A stretch of DNA of 64,000 nucleotides from assembly GCF_963576545.1 (NCBI RefSeq), contig NW_026870457.1, positions 161,239 through 225,238 on the forward strand, read 5' to 3'. A program made the position numbers and the translations under genes. This stretch comes from Limanda limanda (Eukaryota; Chordata; Actinopteri; Pleuronectiformes; Pleuronectidae). This document shows, one piece after another, positions 39,181-52,137 of this stretch. The notes beneath the pieces were generated by a model that was not told the DNA's origin, did no database searches, and worked only from the letters and a program-made list of their open reading frames with translations. Every line of letters starts with the position of its first letter. Position 1 is the first letter of the stretch.

Positions 39181-42100
39181 CAAGTAGGCTCTACCCCCAC
39201 TAAATGGGGTAGCGCGCATCGATCGGTACCATCCTTGAGCTTCTCCGACTTTCGGAAGGGTTAGGGTTAGGGTTAGGGATGAAAGCACATAGGAGAAAGA
39301 GATATTCTTGAATAACGTTTTTTGTGAAGGTCGGAGAGACTTGCAAGTAGGCTCTACCCCCACTAAATGGGGTAGCGCGCATCGATCGGTACCATCCTTG
39401 AGCTTCTCCGACTTTCGGAAGGGTTAGGGTTAGGGTTAGGGATGAAAGCACATAGGAGAAAGAGATATTCTTGAATAACTTTTTTTGTGAAGGTCGGAGA
39501 GACTTGGAAAGTGGTTGCATCTGGACTAATTTGGGTCCTGCGGATCGATTGGTACCATCCCCGAGCTTGTACGACCTTCGAAAGAGGTCGACCGACGAAA
39601 TTCCCCCAAATCTGAGGAGATATTCTTGAATAACTTTTTTTGTGAAGGTCGGAGAGACTTGCAAGTAGGCTCTACCCCCACTAAATGGGGTAGCGCGCAT
39701 CGATCGGTACCATCCTTGAGCTTCTCCGACTTTCGGAAGGGTTAGGGTTAGGGTTAGGGATGAAAGCACATAGGAGAAAGAGATATTCTTGAATAACTTT
39801 TTTTGTGAAGGTCGGAGAGACTTGCAAGTAGGCTCTACCCCCACTAAATGGGGTAGCGCGCATCGATCGGTACCATCCTTGAGCTTCTCCGACTTTCGGA
39901 AGGGTTAGGGTTAGGGTTAGGGATGAAAGCACATAGGAGAAAGAGATATTCTTGAATAACTTTTTTTGTGAAGGTCGGAGAGACTTGGAAAGTGGTTGCA
40001 TCTGGACTAATTTGGGTCCTGCGGATCTATTGGTACCATCCCCGAGCTTGTACGACCTTCGGAAGAGGTCGACCGACGAAATTCCCCCAAATCTGAGGAG
40101 ATATTCTTGAATAACTTTTTTTGTGAAGGTCGGAGAGACTTGCAAGTAGGCTCTACCCCCACTAAATGGGGTAGCGCGCATCGATCGGTACCATCCTTGA
40201 GCTTCTCCGACTTTCGGAAGGGTTAGGGTTAGGGTTAGGGATGAAAGCACATGGGAGAAAGAGATATTCTTGAATAACTTTTTTTGTGAAGGTCGGAGAG
40301 ACTTGCAAGTAGGCTCTACCCCCACTAAATGGGGTAACGCGCATCGATCGGTACCATCCTTGAGCTTCTCCGACTTTCGGAAGGGTTAGGGTTAGGGTTA
40401 GGGATGAAAGCACATAGGAGAAAGAGATATTCTTGAATAACGTTTTTTGTGAAGGTCGGAGAGACTTGGAAAGTGGTTGCATCTGGACTAATTTGGGTCC
40501 TGCGGATCGATTGGTACCATCCCCGAGCTTGTACGACCTTCGGAAGAGGTCGACCGACGAAATTCCCCCAAATCTGAGGAGATATTCTTGAATAACTTTT
40601 TTTGTGAAGGTCGGAGAGACTTGCAAGTAGGCTCTACCCCCACTAAATGGGGTTGCGCGCATCGATCGGTACCATCTTTGAGCTTCTCCGACTTTCGGAA
40701 GGGTTAGGGTTAGGGTTAGGGATGAAAGCACATAGGAGAAAGAGATATTCTTGAATAACTTTTTTTGTGAAGGTCGGAGAGACTTGCAAGTAGGCTCTAC
40801 CCCCACTAAATTGGGTAGCGCGCATCGATCGGTACCATCCTTGAGCTTCTCCGACTTTCGGAAGGGTTAGGGTTAGGGTTAGGGATGAAAGCACATAGGA
40901 GAAAGAGATATTCTTGAATAACTTTTTTTGTGAAGGTCGGAGAGACTTGGAAAGTGGTTGCATCTGGACTAATTTGGGTCCTGCGGATCGATTGGTACCA
41001 TCCCCGAGCTTGTACGACCTTCGGAAGAGGTCGACCGACGAAATTCCCCCAAATCTGAGGAGATATTCTTGAATAACTTTTTTTGTGAAGGTCGGAGAGA
41101 CTTGCAAGTAGGCTCTACCCCCACTAAATGGGGTTGCGCGCATCGATCGGTACCATCCTTGAGCTTCTCCGACTTTCGGAAGGGTTAGGGTTAGGGTTAG
41201 GGATGAAAGCACATAGGAGAAAGAGATATTCTTGAATAACGTTTTTTGTGAAGGTCGGAGAGACTTGGAAAGTGGTTGCATCTGGACTAATTTGGGTCCT
41301 GCGGATCGATTGGTACCATCCCCGAGCTTGTACGACCTTCGGAAGAGGTCGACCGACGAAATTCCCCCAAATCTGAGGAGATATTCTTGAATAACTTTTT
41401 TTGTGAAGGTCGGAGAGACTTGCAAGTAGGCTCTACCCCCACTAAATGGGGTTGCGCGCATCGATCGGTACCATCCTTGAGCTTCTCCGACTTTCGGAAG
41501 GGTTAGGGTTAGGGTTAGGGATGAAAGCACATAGGAGAAAGAGATATTCTTGAATAACTTTTTTTGTGAAGGTCGGAGAGACTTGCAAGTAGGCTCTACC
41601 CCCACTAAATGGGGTAGCGCGCATCGATCGGTACCATCCTTGAGCTTCTCCGACTTTCGGAAGGGTTAGGGTTAGGGTTAGGGATGAAAGCACATAGGAG
41701 AAAGAGATATTCTTGAATAACTTTTTTTGTGAAGGTCGGAGAGACTTGGAAAGTGGTTGCATCTGGACTAATTTGGGTCCTGCGGATCGATTGGTACCAT
41801 CCCCGAGCTTGTACGACCTTCGGAAGAGGTCGACCGACGAAATTCCCCCAAATCTGAGGAGATATTCTTGAATAACTTTTTTTGTGAAGGTCGGAGAGAC
41901 TTGCAAGTAGGCTCTACCCCCACTAAATGGGGTAGCGCGCATCGATCGGTACCATCCTTGAGCTTCTCCGACTTTCGGAAGGGTTAGGGTTAGGGTTAGG
42001 GATGAAAGCACATGGGAGAAAGAGATATTCTTGAATAACTTTTTTTGTGAAGGTCGGAGAGACTTGCAAGTAGGCTCTACCCCCACTAAATGGGGTAGCG

Positions 42101-45100
42101 CACATCGATCGATACCATCCTTGAGCTTCTCCGACTTTCGGAAGGGTTAGGGTTAGGGTTAGGGATGAAAGCACATAGGAGAAAGAGATATTCTTGAATA
42201 ACGTTTTTTGTGAAGGTCGGAGAGACTTGGAAAGTGGTTGCATCTGGACTAATTTGGGTCCTGCGGATCGATTGGTACCATCCCCGAGCTTGTACGACCT
42301 TCGGAAGAGGTCGACCGACGAAATTCCCCCAAATCTGAGGAGATATTCTTGAATAACTTTTTTTGTGAAGGTCGGAGAGACTTGCAAGTAGGCTCTACCC
42401 CCACTAAATGGGGTTGCGCGCATCGATCGGTACCATCCTTGAGCTTCTCCGACTTTCGGAAGGGTTAGGGTTAGGGTTAGGGATGAAAGCACATAGGAGA
42501 AAGAGATATTCTTGAATAACTTTTTTTGTGAAGGTCGGAGAGACTTGCAAGTAGGCTCTACCCCCACTAAATGGGGTAGCGCGCATCGATCGGTACCATC
42601 CTTGAGCTTCTCCGACTTTCGGAAGGGTTAGGGTTAGGGTTAGGGATGAAAGCACATAGGAGAAAGAGATATTCTTGAATAACTTTTTTTGTGAAGGTCG
42701 GAGAGACTTGGAAAGTGGTTGCATCTGGACTAATTTGGGTCCTGCGGATCGATTGGTACCATCCCCGAGCTTGTACGACCTTCGGAAGAGGTCGACCGAC
42801 GAAATTCCCCCAAATCTGAGGAGATATTCTTGAATAACTTTTTTTGTGAAGGTCGGAGAGACTTGCAAGTAGGCTCTACCCCCACTAAATGGGGTTGCGC
42901 GCATCGATCGGTACCATCCTTGAGCTTCTCCGACTTTCGGAAGGGTTAGGGTTAGGGTTAGGGATGAAAGCACATAGGAGAAAGAGATATTCTTGAATAA
43001 CGTTTTTTGTGAAGGTCGGAGAGACTTGGAAAGTGGTTGCATCTGGACTAATTTGGGTCCTGCGGATCGATTGGTACCATCCCCGAGCTTGTACGACCTT
43101 CGGAAGAGGTCGACCGACGAAATTCCCCCAAATCTGAGGAGATATTCTTGAATAACTTTTTTTGTGAAGGTCGGAGAGACTTGCAAGTAGGCTCTACCCC
43201 CACTAAATGGGGTTGCGCGCATCGATCGGTACCATCCTTGAGCTTCTCCGACTTTCGGAAGGGTTAGGGTTAGGGTTAGGGATGAAAGCACATAGGAGAA
43301 AGAGATATTCTTGAATAACTTTTTTTGTGAAGGTCGGAGAGACTTGCAAGTAGGCTCTACCCCCACTAAATGGGGTAGCGCGCATCGATCGGTACCATCC
43401 TTGAGCTTCTCCGACTTTCGGAAGGGTTAGGGTTAGGGTTAGGGATGAAAGCACATAGGAGAAAGAGATATTCTTGAATAACTTTTTTTGTGAAGGTCGG
43501 AGAGACTTGGAAAGTGGTTGCATCTGGACTAATTTGGGTCCTGCGGATCGATTGGTACCATCCCCGAGCTTGTACGACCTTCGGAAGAGGTCGACCGACG
43601 AAATTCCCCCAAATCTGAGGAGATATTCTTGAATAACTTTTTTTGTGAAGGTCGGAGAGACTTGCAAGTAGGCTCTACCCCCACTAAATGGGGTTGCGCG
43701 CATCGATCGGTACCATCCTTGAGCTTCTCCGACTTTCGGAAGGGTTAGGGTTAGGGTTAGGGATGAAAGCACATAGGAGAAAGAGATATTCTTGAATAAC
43801 TTTTTTTGTGAAGGTCGGAGAGACTTGGAAAGTGGTTGCATCTGGACTAATTTGGGTCCTGCGGATCGATTGGTACCATCTCCGAGCTTGTACGACCTTC
43901 GGAAGAGGTCGACCGACGAAATTCCCCCAAATCTGAGGAGATATTCTTGAATAACTTTTTTTGTGAAGGTCGGAGAGACTTGCAAGTAGGCTCTACCCCC
44001 ACTAAATGGGGTAGCGCGCATCGATCGGTACCATCCTTGAGCTTCTCCGACTTTCGGAAGGGTTAGGGTTAGGGTTAGGGATGAAAGCACATAGGAGAAA
44101 GAGATATTCTTGAATAACTTTTTTTGTGAAGGTCGGAGAGACTTGGAAAGTGGTTGCATCTGGACTAATTTGGGTCCTGCAGATCGATTGGTACCATCCC
44201 CGAGCTTGTACGACCTTCGGAAGAGGTCGACCGACGAAATTCCCCCAAATCTGAGGAGATATTCTTGAATAACTTTTTTTGTGAAGGTCGGAGAGACTTG
44301 CAAGTAGGCTCTACCCCCACTAAATGGGGTAGCGCGCATCGATCGGTACCATCCTTGAGCTTCTCCGACTTTCGGAAGGGTTAGGGTTAGGGTTAGGGAT
44401 GAAAGCACATAGGAGAAAGAGATATTCTTGAATAACTTTTTTTGTGAAGGTCGGAGAGACTTGCAAGTAGGCTCTACCCCCACTAAATGGGGTAGCGCGC
44501 ATCGATCGGTACTATCCTTGAGCTTCTCCGACTTTCGGAAGGGTTAGGGTTAGGGTTAGGGATGAAAGCACATAGGAGAAAGAGATATTCTTGAATAACT
44601 TTTTTTGTGAAGGTCGGAGAGACTTGGAAAGTGGTTGCATCTGGACTAATTTGGGTCCTGCAGATCGATTGGTACCATCCCCGAGCTTGTACGACCTTCG
44701 GAAGAGGTCGACCGACGAAATTCCCCCAAATCTGAGGAGATATTCTTGAATAACTTTTTTTGTGAAGGTCGGAGAGACTTGCAAGTAGGCTCTACCCCCA
44801 CTAAATGGGGTTGCGCGCATCGATCGGTACCATCCTTGAGCTTCTCCGACTTTCGGAAGGGTTAGGGTTAGGGTTAGGGATGAAAGCACATAGGAGAAAG
44901 AGATATTCTTGAATAACTTTTTTTGTGAAGGTCGGAGAGACTTGGAAAGTGGTTGCATCTGGACTAATTTGGGTCCTGCGGATCGATTGGTACAATCCCC
45001 GAGCTTGTACGACCTTCGGAAGAGGTCGACCGACGAAATTCCCCCAAATCTGAGGAGATATTCTTGAATAACTTTTTTTGTGAAGGTTGGAGAGACTTGC

Positions 45101-46534
45101 AAGTAGGCTCTACCCCCACTAAATGGGGTAGCGCGCATCGATCGGTACCATCCTTGAGCTTCTCCGACTTTCGGAAGGGTAAGGGTTAGGGTTAGGGATG
45201 AAAGCACATAGGAGAAAGAGATATTCTTGAATAACTTTTTTTGTGAAGGTCGGAGAGACTTGGAAAGTGGTTGCATCTGGACTAATTTGGGTCCTGCAGA
45301 TCGATTGGTACCATCCCCGAGCTTGTACGACCTTCGGAAGAGGTCGACCGACGAAATTCCCCCAAATCTGAGGAGATATTCTTGAATAACTTTTTTTGTG
45401 AAGGTCGGAGAGACTTGCAAGTAGGCTCTACCCCCACTAAATGGGGTAGCGCGCATCGATCGGTACCATCCTTGAGCTTCTCCGACTTTCGGAAGGGTTA
45501 GGGTTAGGGTTAGGGATGAAAGCACATAGGAGAAAGAGATATTCTTGAATAACTTTTTTTGTGAAGGTCGGAGAGACTTGCAAGTAGGCTCTACCCCCAC
45601 TAAATGGGGTAGCGCGCATCGATCGGTACCATCCTTGAGCTTCTCCGACTTTCGGAAGGGTTAGGGTTAGGGTTAGGGATGAAAGCACATAGGAGAAAGA
45701 GATATTCTTGAATAACTTTTTTTGTGAAGGTCGGAGAGACTTGGAAAGTGGTTGCATCTGGACTAATTTGGGTCCTGCGGATCGATTGGTACCATCCCCG
45801 AGCTTGTACGACCTTCGGAAGAGGTCGACCGACGAAATTCCCCCAAATCTGAGGAGATATTCTTGAATAACTTTTTTTGTGAAGGTCGGAGAGACTTGCA
45901 AGTAGGCTCTACCCCCACTAAATGGGGTAGCGCGCATCGATCGGTACTATCCTTGAGCTTCTCCGACTTTCGGAAGGGTTAGGGTTAGGGTTAGGGATGA
46001 AAGCACATAGGAGAAAGAGATATTCTTGAATAACTTTTTTTGTGAAGGTCGGAGAGACTTGGAAAGTGGTTGCATCTGGACTAATTTGGGTCCTGCAGAT
46101 CGATTGGTACCATCCCCGAGCTTGTACGACCTTCGGAAGAGGTCGACCGACGAAATTCCCCCAAATCTGAGGAGATATTCTTGAATAACTTTTTTTGTGA
46201 AGGTCGGAGAGACTTGCAAGTAGGCTCTACCCCCACTAAATGGGGTTGCGCGCATCGATCGGTACCATCCTTGAGCTTCTCCGACTTTCGGAAGGGTTAG
46301 GGTTAGGGTTAGGGATGAAAGCACATAGGAGAAAGAGATATTCTTGAATAACTTTTTTTGTGAAGGTCGGAGAGACTTGGAAAGTGGTTGCATCTGGACT
46401 AATTTGGGTCCTGCGGATCGATTGGTACCATCCCCGAGCTTGTACGACCTTCGGAAGAGGTCCACCGACGAAATTCCCCCAAATCTGAGGAGATATTCTT
46501 GAATAACTTTTTTTGTGAAGGTCGGAGAGACTTG
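39181..46534 (+). repeat. Region III: blocks largely copied from region I
   Basis: Block starts (module count): 39181 (3), 39662 (3), 40143 (3), 40624 (5), 41423 (3), 41904 (3), 42385 (5), 43184 (7), 44301 (7), 45418 (7). From 39,662 to 45,417 the block order and markers match 3021-8776. The 7-module block at 45418 also carries GGTCCACC, a marker from region II, so it looks like a chimera of the two styles. Confidence 0.92.
39662..45417 (+). repeat. Long-range copy of 3021-8776 (offset 36,641)
   Basis: Block order 3,3,5,3,3,5,7,7 matches 3021-8776. The double variant in an A (changes at 5,461 and 5,471) recurs at 42,102 and 42,112. TACAATCC at 8,353 recurs at 44,994 and TAAGGG at 8,540 recurs at 45,181. 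Private changes in this copy include GGATCTATT near 40,028 and the TAG-creating GGTACTATCC at 44,513. Confidence 0.9.
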
Positions 46535-47977
46535 CAAGTAGGCTCTACCCCCACTAAATGGGGTAGCGCGCATCGATCGGTACCATCCTTGAGCTTCTCC
46601 GACTTTCGGAAGGGTTAGGGTTAGGGTTAGGTATGAAAGCACATAGGAGAAAGAGATATTCTTGAATAACTTTTTTTGTGAAGGTCGGAGAGACTTGCAA
46701 GTAGGCTCTACCCCCACTAAATGGGGTAGCGCGCATCGATCGGTACCATCCTTGAGCTTCTCCGACTTTCGGAAGGGTTAGGGTTAGGGTTAGGGATGAA
46801 AGCACATAGGAGAAAGAGATATTCTTGAATAACTTTTTTTGTGAAGGTCGGAGAGACTTGCAAGTAGGCTCTACCCCCACTAAATGGGGTAGCGCGCATC
46901 GATCGGTACCATCTTTGAGCTTCTCCGACTTTCGGAAGGGTTAGGGTTAGGGTTAGGGATGAAAGCACATAGGAGAAAGAGATATTCTTGAATAACTTTT
47001 TTTGTGAAGGTCGGAGAGACTTGGAAAGTGGTTGCATCTGGACTAATTTGGGTCCTGCGGATCGATTGGTACCATCCCCGAGCTTGTACGACCTTCGGAA
47101 GAGGTCGACCGACGAAATTCCCCCAAATCTGAGGAGATATTCTTGAATAACTTTTTTTGTGAATGTCGGAGAGACTTGCAAGTAGGCTCTACCCCCACTA
47201 AATGGGGTAGCGCGCATCGATCGGTACCATCCTTGAGCTTCTCCGACTTTCGGAAGGGTTAGGGTTAGGGTTAGGGATGAAAGCACATAGGAGAAAGAGA
47301 TATTCTTGAATAACGTTTTTTGTGAAGGTCGGAGAGACTTGCAAGTAGGCTCTACCCCCACTAAATGGGGTAGCGCGCATCGATCGGTACCATCCTTGAG
47401 CTTCTCCGACTTTCGGAAGGGTTAGGGTTAGGGTTAGGGATGAAAGCACATAGGAGAAAGAGATATTCTTGAATAACTTTTTTTGTGAAGGTCGGAGAGA
47501 CTTGGAAAGTGGTTGCATCTGGACTAATTTGGGTCCTGCGGATCGATTGGTACCATCTCCGAGCTTGTACGACCTTCGGAAGAGGTCGACCGACGAAATT
47601 CCCCCAAATCTGAGGAGATATTCTTGAATAACTTTTTTTGTGAAGGTCGGAGAGACTTGCAAGTAGGCTCTACCCCCACTAAATGGGGTAGCGCGCATCG
47701 ATCGGTACCATCCTTGAGCTTCTCCGACTTTCGGAAGGGTTAGGGTTAGGGTTAGGGATGAAAGCACATAGGAGAAAGAGATATTCTTGAATAACTTTTT
47801 TTGTGAAGGTCGGAGAGACTTGGAAAGTGGTTGCATCTGGACTAATTTGGGTCCTGCAGATCGATTGGTACCATCCCCGAGCTTGTACGACCTTCGGAAG
47901 AGGTCGACCGACGAAATTCCCCCAAATCTGAGGAGATATTCTTGAATAACTTTTTTTGTGAAGGTCGGAGAGACTTG

Positions 47978-50900
47978 CAAGTAGGCTCTACCCCCACTAA
48001 ATGGGGTAGCGCGCATCGATCGGTACCATCCTTGAGCTTCTCCGACTTTCGGAAGGGTTAGGGTTAGGGTTAGGGATGAAAGCACATAGGAGAAAGAGAT
48101 ATTCTTGAATAACTTTTTTTGTGAAGGTCGGAGAGACTTGCAAGTAGGCTCTACCCCCACTAAATGGGGTAGCGCGCATCGATCGGTACTATCCTTGAGC
48201 TTCTCCGACTTTCGGAAGGGTTAGGGTTAGGGTTAGGGATGAAAGCACATAGGAGAAAGAGATATTCTTGAATAACTTTTTTTGTGAAGGTCGGAGAGAC
48301 TTGGAAAGTGGTTGCATCTGGACTAATTTGGGTCCTGCAGATCGATTGGTACCATCCCCGAGCTTGTACGACCTTCGGAAGAGGTCGACCGACGAAATTC
48401 CCCCAAATCTGAGGAGATATTCTTGAATAACTTTTTTTGTGAAGGTCGGAGAGACTTGCAAGTAGGCTCTACCCCCACTAAATGGGGTTGCGCGCATCGA
48501 TCGGTACCATCCTTGAGCTTCTCCGACTTTCGGAAGGGTTAGGGTTAGGGTTAGGGATGAAAGCACATAGGAGAAAGAGATATTCTTGAATAACTTTTTT
48601 TGTGAAGGTCGGAGAGACTTGGAAAGTGGTTGCATCTGGACTAATTTGGGTCCTGCGGATCGATTGGTACAATCCCCGAGCTTGTACGACCTTCGGAAGA
48701 GGTCGACCGACGAAATTCCCCCAAATCTGAGGAGATATTCTTGAATAACTTTTTTTGTGAAGGTTGGAGAGACTTGCAAGTAGGCTCTACCCCCACTAAA
48801 TGGGGTAGCGCGCATCGATCGGTACCATCCTTGAGCTTCTCCGACTTTCGGAAGGGTAAGGGTTAGGGTTAGGGATGAAAGCACATAGGAGAAAGAGATA
48901 TTCTTGAATAACTTTTTTTGTGAAGGTCGGAGAGACTTGGAAAGTGGTTGCATCTGGACTAATTTGGGTCCTGCAGATCGATTGGTACCATCCCCGAGCT
49001 TGTACGACCTTCGGAAGAGGTCGACCGACGAAATTCCCCCAAATCTGAGGAGATATTCTTGAATAACTTTTTTTGTGAAGGTCGGAGAGACTTGCAAGTA
49101 GGCTCTACCCCCACTAAATGGGGTAGCGCGCATCGATCGGTACCATCCTTGAGCTTCTCCGACTTTCGGAAGGGTTAGGGTTAGGGTTAGGGATGAAAGC
49201 ACATAGGAGAAAGAGATATTCTTGAATAACTTTTTTTGTGAAGGTCGGAGAGACTTGCAAGTAGGCTCTACCCCCACTAAATGGGGTAGCGCGCATCGAT
49301 CGGTACCATCCTTGAGCTTCTCCGACTTTCGGAAGGGTTAGGGTTAGGGTTAGGGATGAAAGCACATAGGAGAAAGAGATATTCTTGAATAACTTTTTTT
49401 GTGAAGGTCGGAGAGACTTGGAAAGTGGTTGCATCTGGACTAATTTGGGTCCTGCGGATCGATTGGTACCATCCCCGAGCTTGTACGACCTTCGGAAGAG
49501 GTCGACCGACGAAATTCCCCCAAATCTGAGGAGATATTCTTGAATAACTTTTTTTGTGAAGGTCGGAGAGACTTGCAAGTAGGCTCTACCCCCACTAAAT
49601 GGGGTAGCGCGCATCGATCGGTACCATCCTTGAGCTTCTCCGACTTTCGGAAGGGTTAGGGTTAGGGTTAGGGATGAAAGCACATGGGAGAAAGAGATAT
49701 TCTTGAATAACTTTTTTTGTGAAGGTCGGAGAGACTTGCAAGTAGGCTCTACCCCCACTAAATGGGGTAGCGCGCATCGATCGGTACCATCCTTGAGCTT
49801 CTCCGACTTTCGGAAGGGTTAGGGTTAGGGTTAGGGATGAAAGCACATAGGAGAAAGAGATATTCTTGAATAACGTTTTTTGTGAAGGTCGGAGAGACTT
49901 GGAAAGTGGTTGCATCTGGACTAATTTGGGTCCTGCGGATCGATTGGTACCATCCCCGAGCTTGTACGACCTTCGGAAGAGGTCGACCGACGAAATTCCC
50001 CCAAATCTGAGGAGATATTCTTGAATAACTTTTTTTGTGAAGGTCGGAGAGACTTGCAAGTAGGCTCTACCCCCACTAAATGGGGTAGCGCGCATCGATC
50101 GGTACCATCCTTGAGCTTCTCCGACTTTCGGAAGGGTTAGGGTTAGGGTTAGGGATGAAAGCACATGGGAGAAAGAGATATTCTTGAATAACTTTTTTTG
50201 TGAAGGTCGGAGAGACTTGCAAGTAGGCTCTACCCCCACTAAATGGGGTAGCGCGCATCGATCGGTACCATCCTTGAGCTTCTCCGACTTTCGGAAGGGT
50301 TAGGGTTAGGGTTAGGGATGAAAGCACATAGGAGAAAGAGATATTCTTGAATAACGTTTTTTGTGAAGGTCGGAGAGACTTGGAAAGTGGTTGCATCTGG
50401 ACTAATTTGGGTCCTGCGGATCGATTGGTACCATCCCCGAGCTTGTACGACCTTCGGAAGAGGTCGACCGACGAAATTCCCCCAAATCTGAGGAGATATT
50501 CTTGAATAACTTTTTTTGTGAAGGTCGGAGAGACTTGCAAGTAGGCTCTACCCCCACTAAATGGGGTTGCGCGCATCGATCGGTACCATCCTTGAGCTTC
50601 TCCGACTTTCGGAAGGGTTAGGGTTAGGGTTAGGGATGAAAGCACATAGGAGAAAGAGATATTCTTGAATAACTTTTTTTGTGAAGGTCGGAGAGACTTG
50701 CAAGTAGGCTCTACCCCCACTAAATGGGGTAGCGCGCATCGATCGGTACCATCCTTGAGCTTCTCCGACTTTCGGAAGGGTTAGGGTTAGGGTTAGGGAT
50801 GAAAGCACATAGGAGAAAGAGATATTCTTGAATAACTTTTTTTGTGAAGGTCGGAGAGACTTGGAAAGTGGTTGCATCTGGACTAATTTGGGTCCTGCAG

Positions 50901-51336
50901 ATCGATTGGTACCATCCCCGAGCTTGTACGACCTTCGGAAGAGGTCGACCGACGAAATTCCCCCAAATCTGAGGAGATATTCTTGAATAACTTTTTTTGT
51001 GAAGGTCGGAGAGACTTGCAAGTAGGCTCTACCCCCACTAAATGGGGTTGCGCGCATCGATCGGTACCATCCTTGAGCTTCTCCGACTTTCGGAAGGGTT
51101 AGGGTTAGGGTTAGGGATGAAAGCACATAGGAGAAAGAGATATTCTTGAATAACGTTTTTTGTGAAGGTCGGAGAGACTTGGAAAGTGGTTGCATCTGGA
51201 CTAATTTGGGTCCTGCAGATCGATTGGTACCATCCCCGAGCTTGTACGACCTTCGGAAGAGGTCGACCGACGAAATTCCCCCAAATCTGAGGAGATATTC
51301 TTGAATAACTTTTTTTGTGAAGGTCGGAGAGACTTG
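47978..51336 (+). repeat. Long-range copy of 7660-11,018 (offset 40,318)
   Basis: Block order 7,3,3,3,5 matches. TACAATCC at 8,353 recurs at 48,671 and TAAGGG at 8,540 recurs at 48,858. The 7-module block is also related to 44,301-45,417: the GGTACTATCC variant lies at 44,513 and 48,190, 3,677 apart. Confidence 0.88.
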
Positions 51337-51739
51337 CAAGTAGGCTCTACCCCCACTAAATGGGGTTGCGCGCATCGATCGGTACCATCCTTGAGCTTCT
51401 CCGACTTTCGGAAGGGTTAGGGTTAGGGTTAGGGATGAAAGCACATAGGAGAAAGAGATATTCTTGAATAACTTTTTTTGTGAAGGTCGGAGAGACTTGC
51501 AAGTAGGCTCTACCCCCACTAAATGGGGTAGCGCGCATCGATCGGTACCATCCTTGAGCTTCTCCGACTTTCGGAAGGGTTAGGGTTAGGGTTAGGGATG
51601 AAAGCACATAGGAGAAAGAGATATTCTTGAATAACTTTTTTTGTGAAGGTCGGAGAGACTTGCAAGTAGGCTCTACCCCCACTAAATGGGGTAGCGCGCA
51701 TCGATCGGTACCATCCTTGAGCTTCTCCGACTTTCGGAA

Positions 51740-51754
51740 GGGTTAGGGTTAGGG
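51740..51754 (+). repeat. Shortened telomeric tract GGG(TTAGGG)2
   Basis: The second of only two tracts with two TTAGGG units. The block at 51,500 is 475 bp instead of 481. Its flanking blocks differ from those of the other short tract, so this looks like an independent loss. Confidence 0.93.
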
Positions 51755-52137
51755 ATGAAAGCACATAGGAGAAAGAGATATTCTTGAATAACTTTTTTTG
51801 TGAAGGTCGGAGAGACTTGGAAAGTGGTTGCATCTGGACTAATTTGGGTCCTGCGGATCGATTGGTACCATCCCCGAGCTTGTACGACCTTCGGAAGAGG
51901 TCGACCGACGAAATTCCCCCAAATCTGAGGAGATATTCTTGAATAACTTTTTTTGTGAAGGTCGGAGAGACTTGCAAGTAGGCTCTACCCCCACTAAATG
52001 GGGTAGCGCGCATCGATCGGTACCATCCTTGAGCTTCTCCGACTTTCGGAAGGGTTAGGGTTAGGGTTAGGGATGAAAGCACATGGGAGAAAGAGATATT
52101 CTTGAATAACTTTTTTTGTGAAGGTCGGAGAGACTTG

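Larger units (their letters stand above)
46535..52137 (+). repeat. Region IV: mixed blocks, including single-A units
   Basis: Block starts (module count): 46535 (1), 46698 (3), 47179 (5), 47978 (7), 49095 (3), 49576 (3), 50057 (3), 50538 (5), 51337 (1), 51500 (3, short by 6 bp), 51975 (1). The part 47,978-51,336 copies 7660-11,018. The first blocks carry region II markers (TTAGGT at 46,632, a GAATGTCGG tail near 47,164). Confidence 0.92.
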
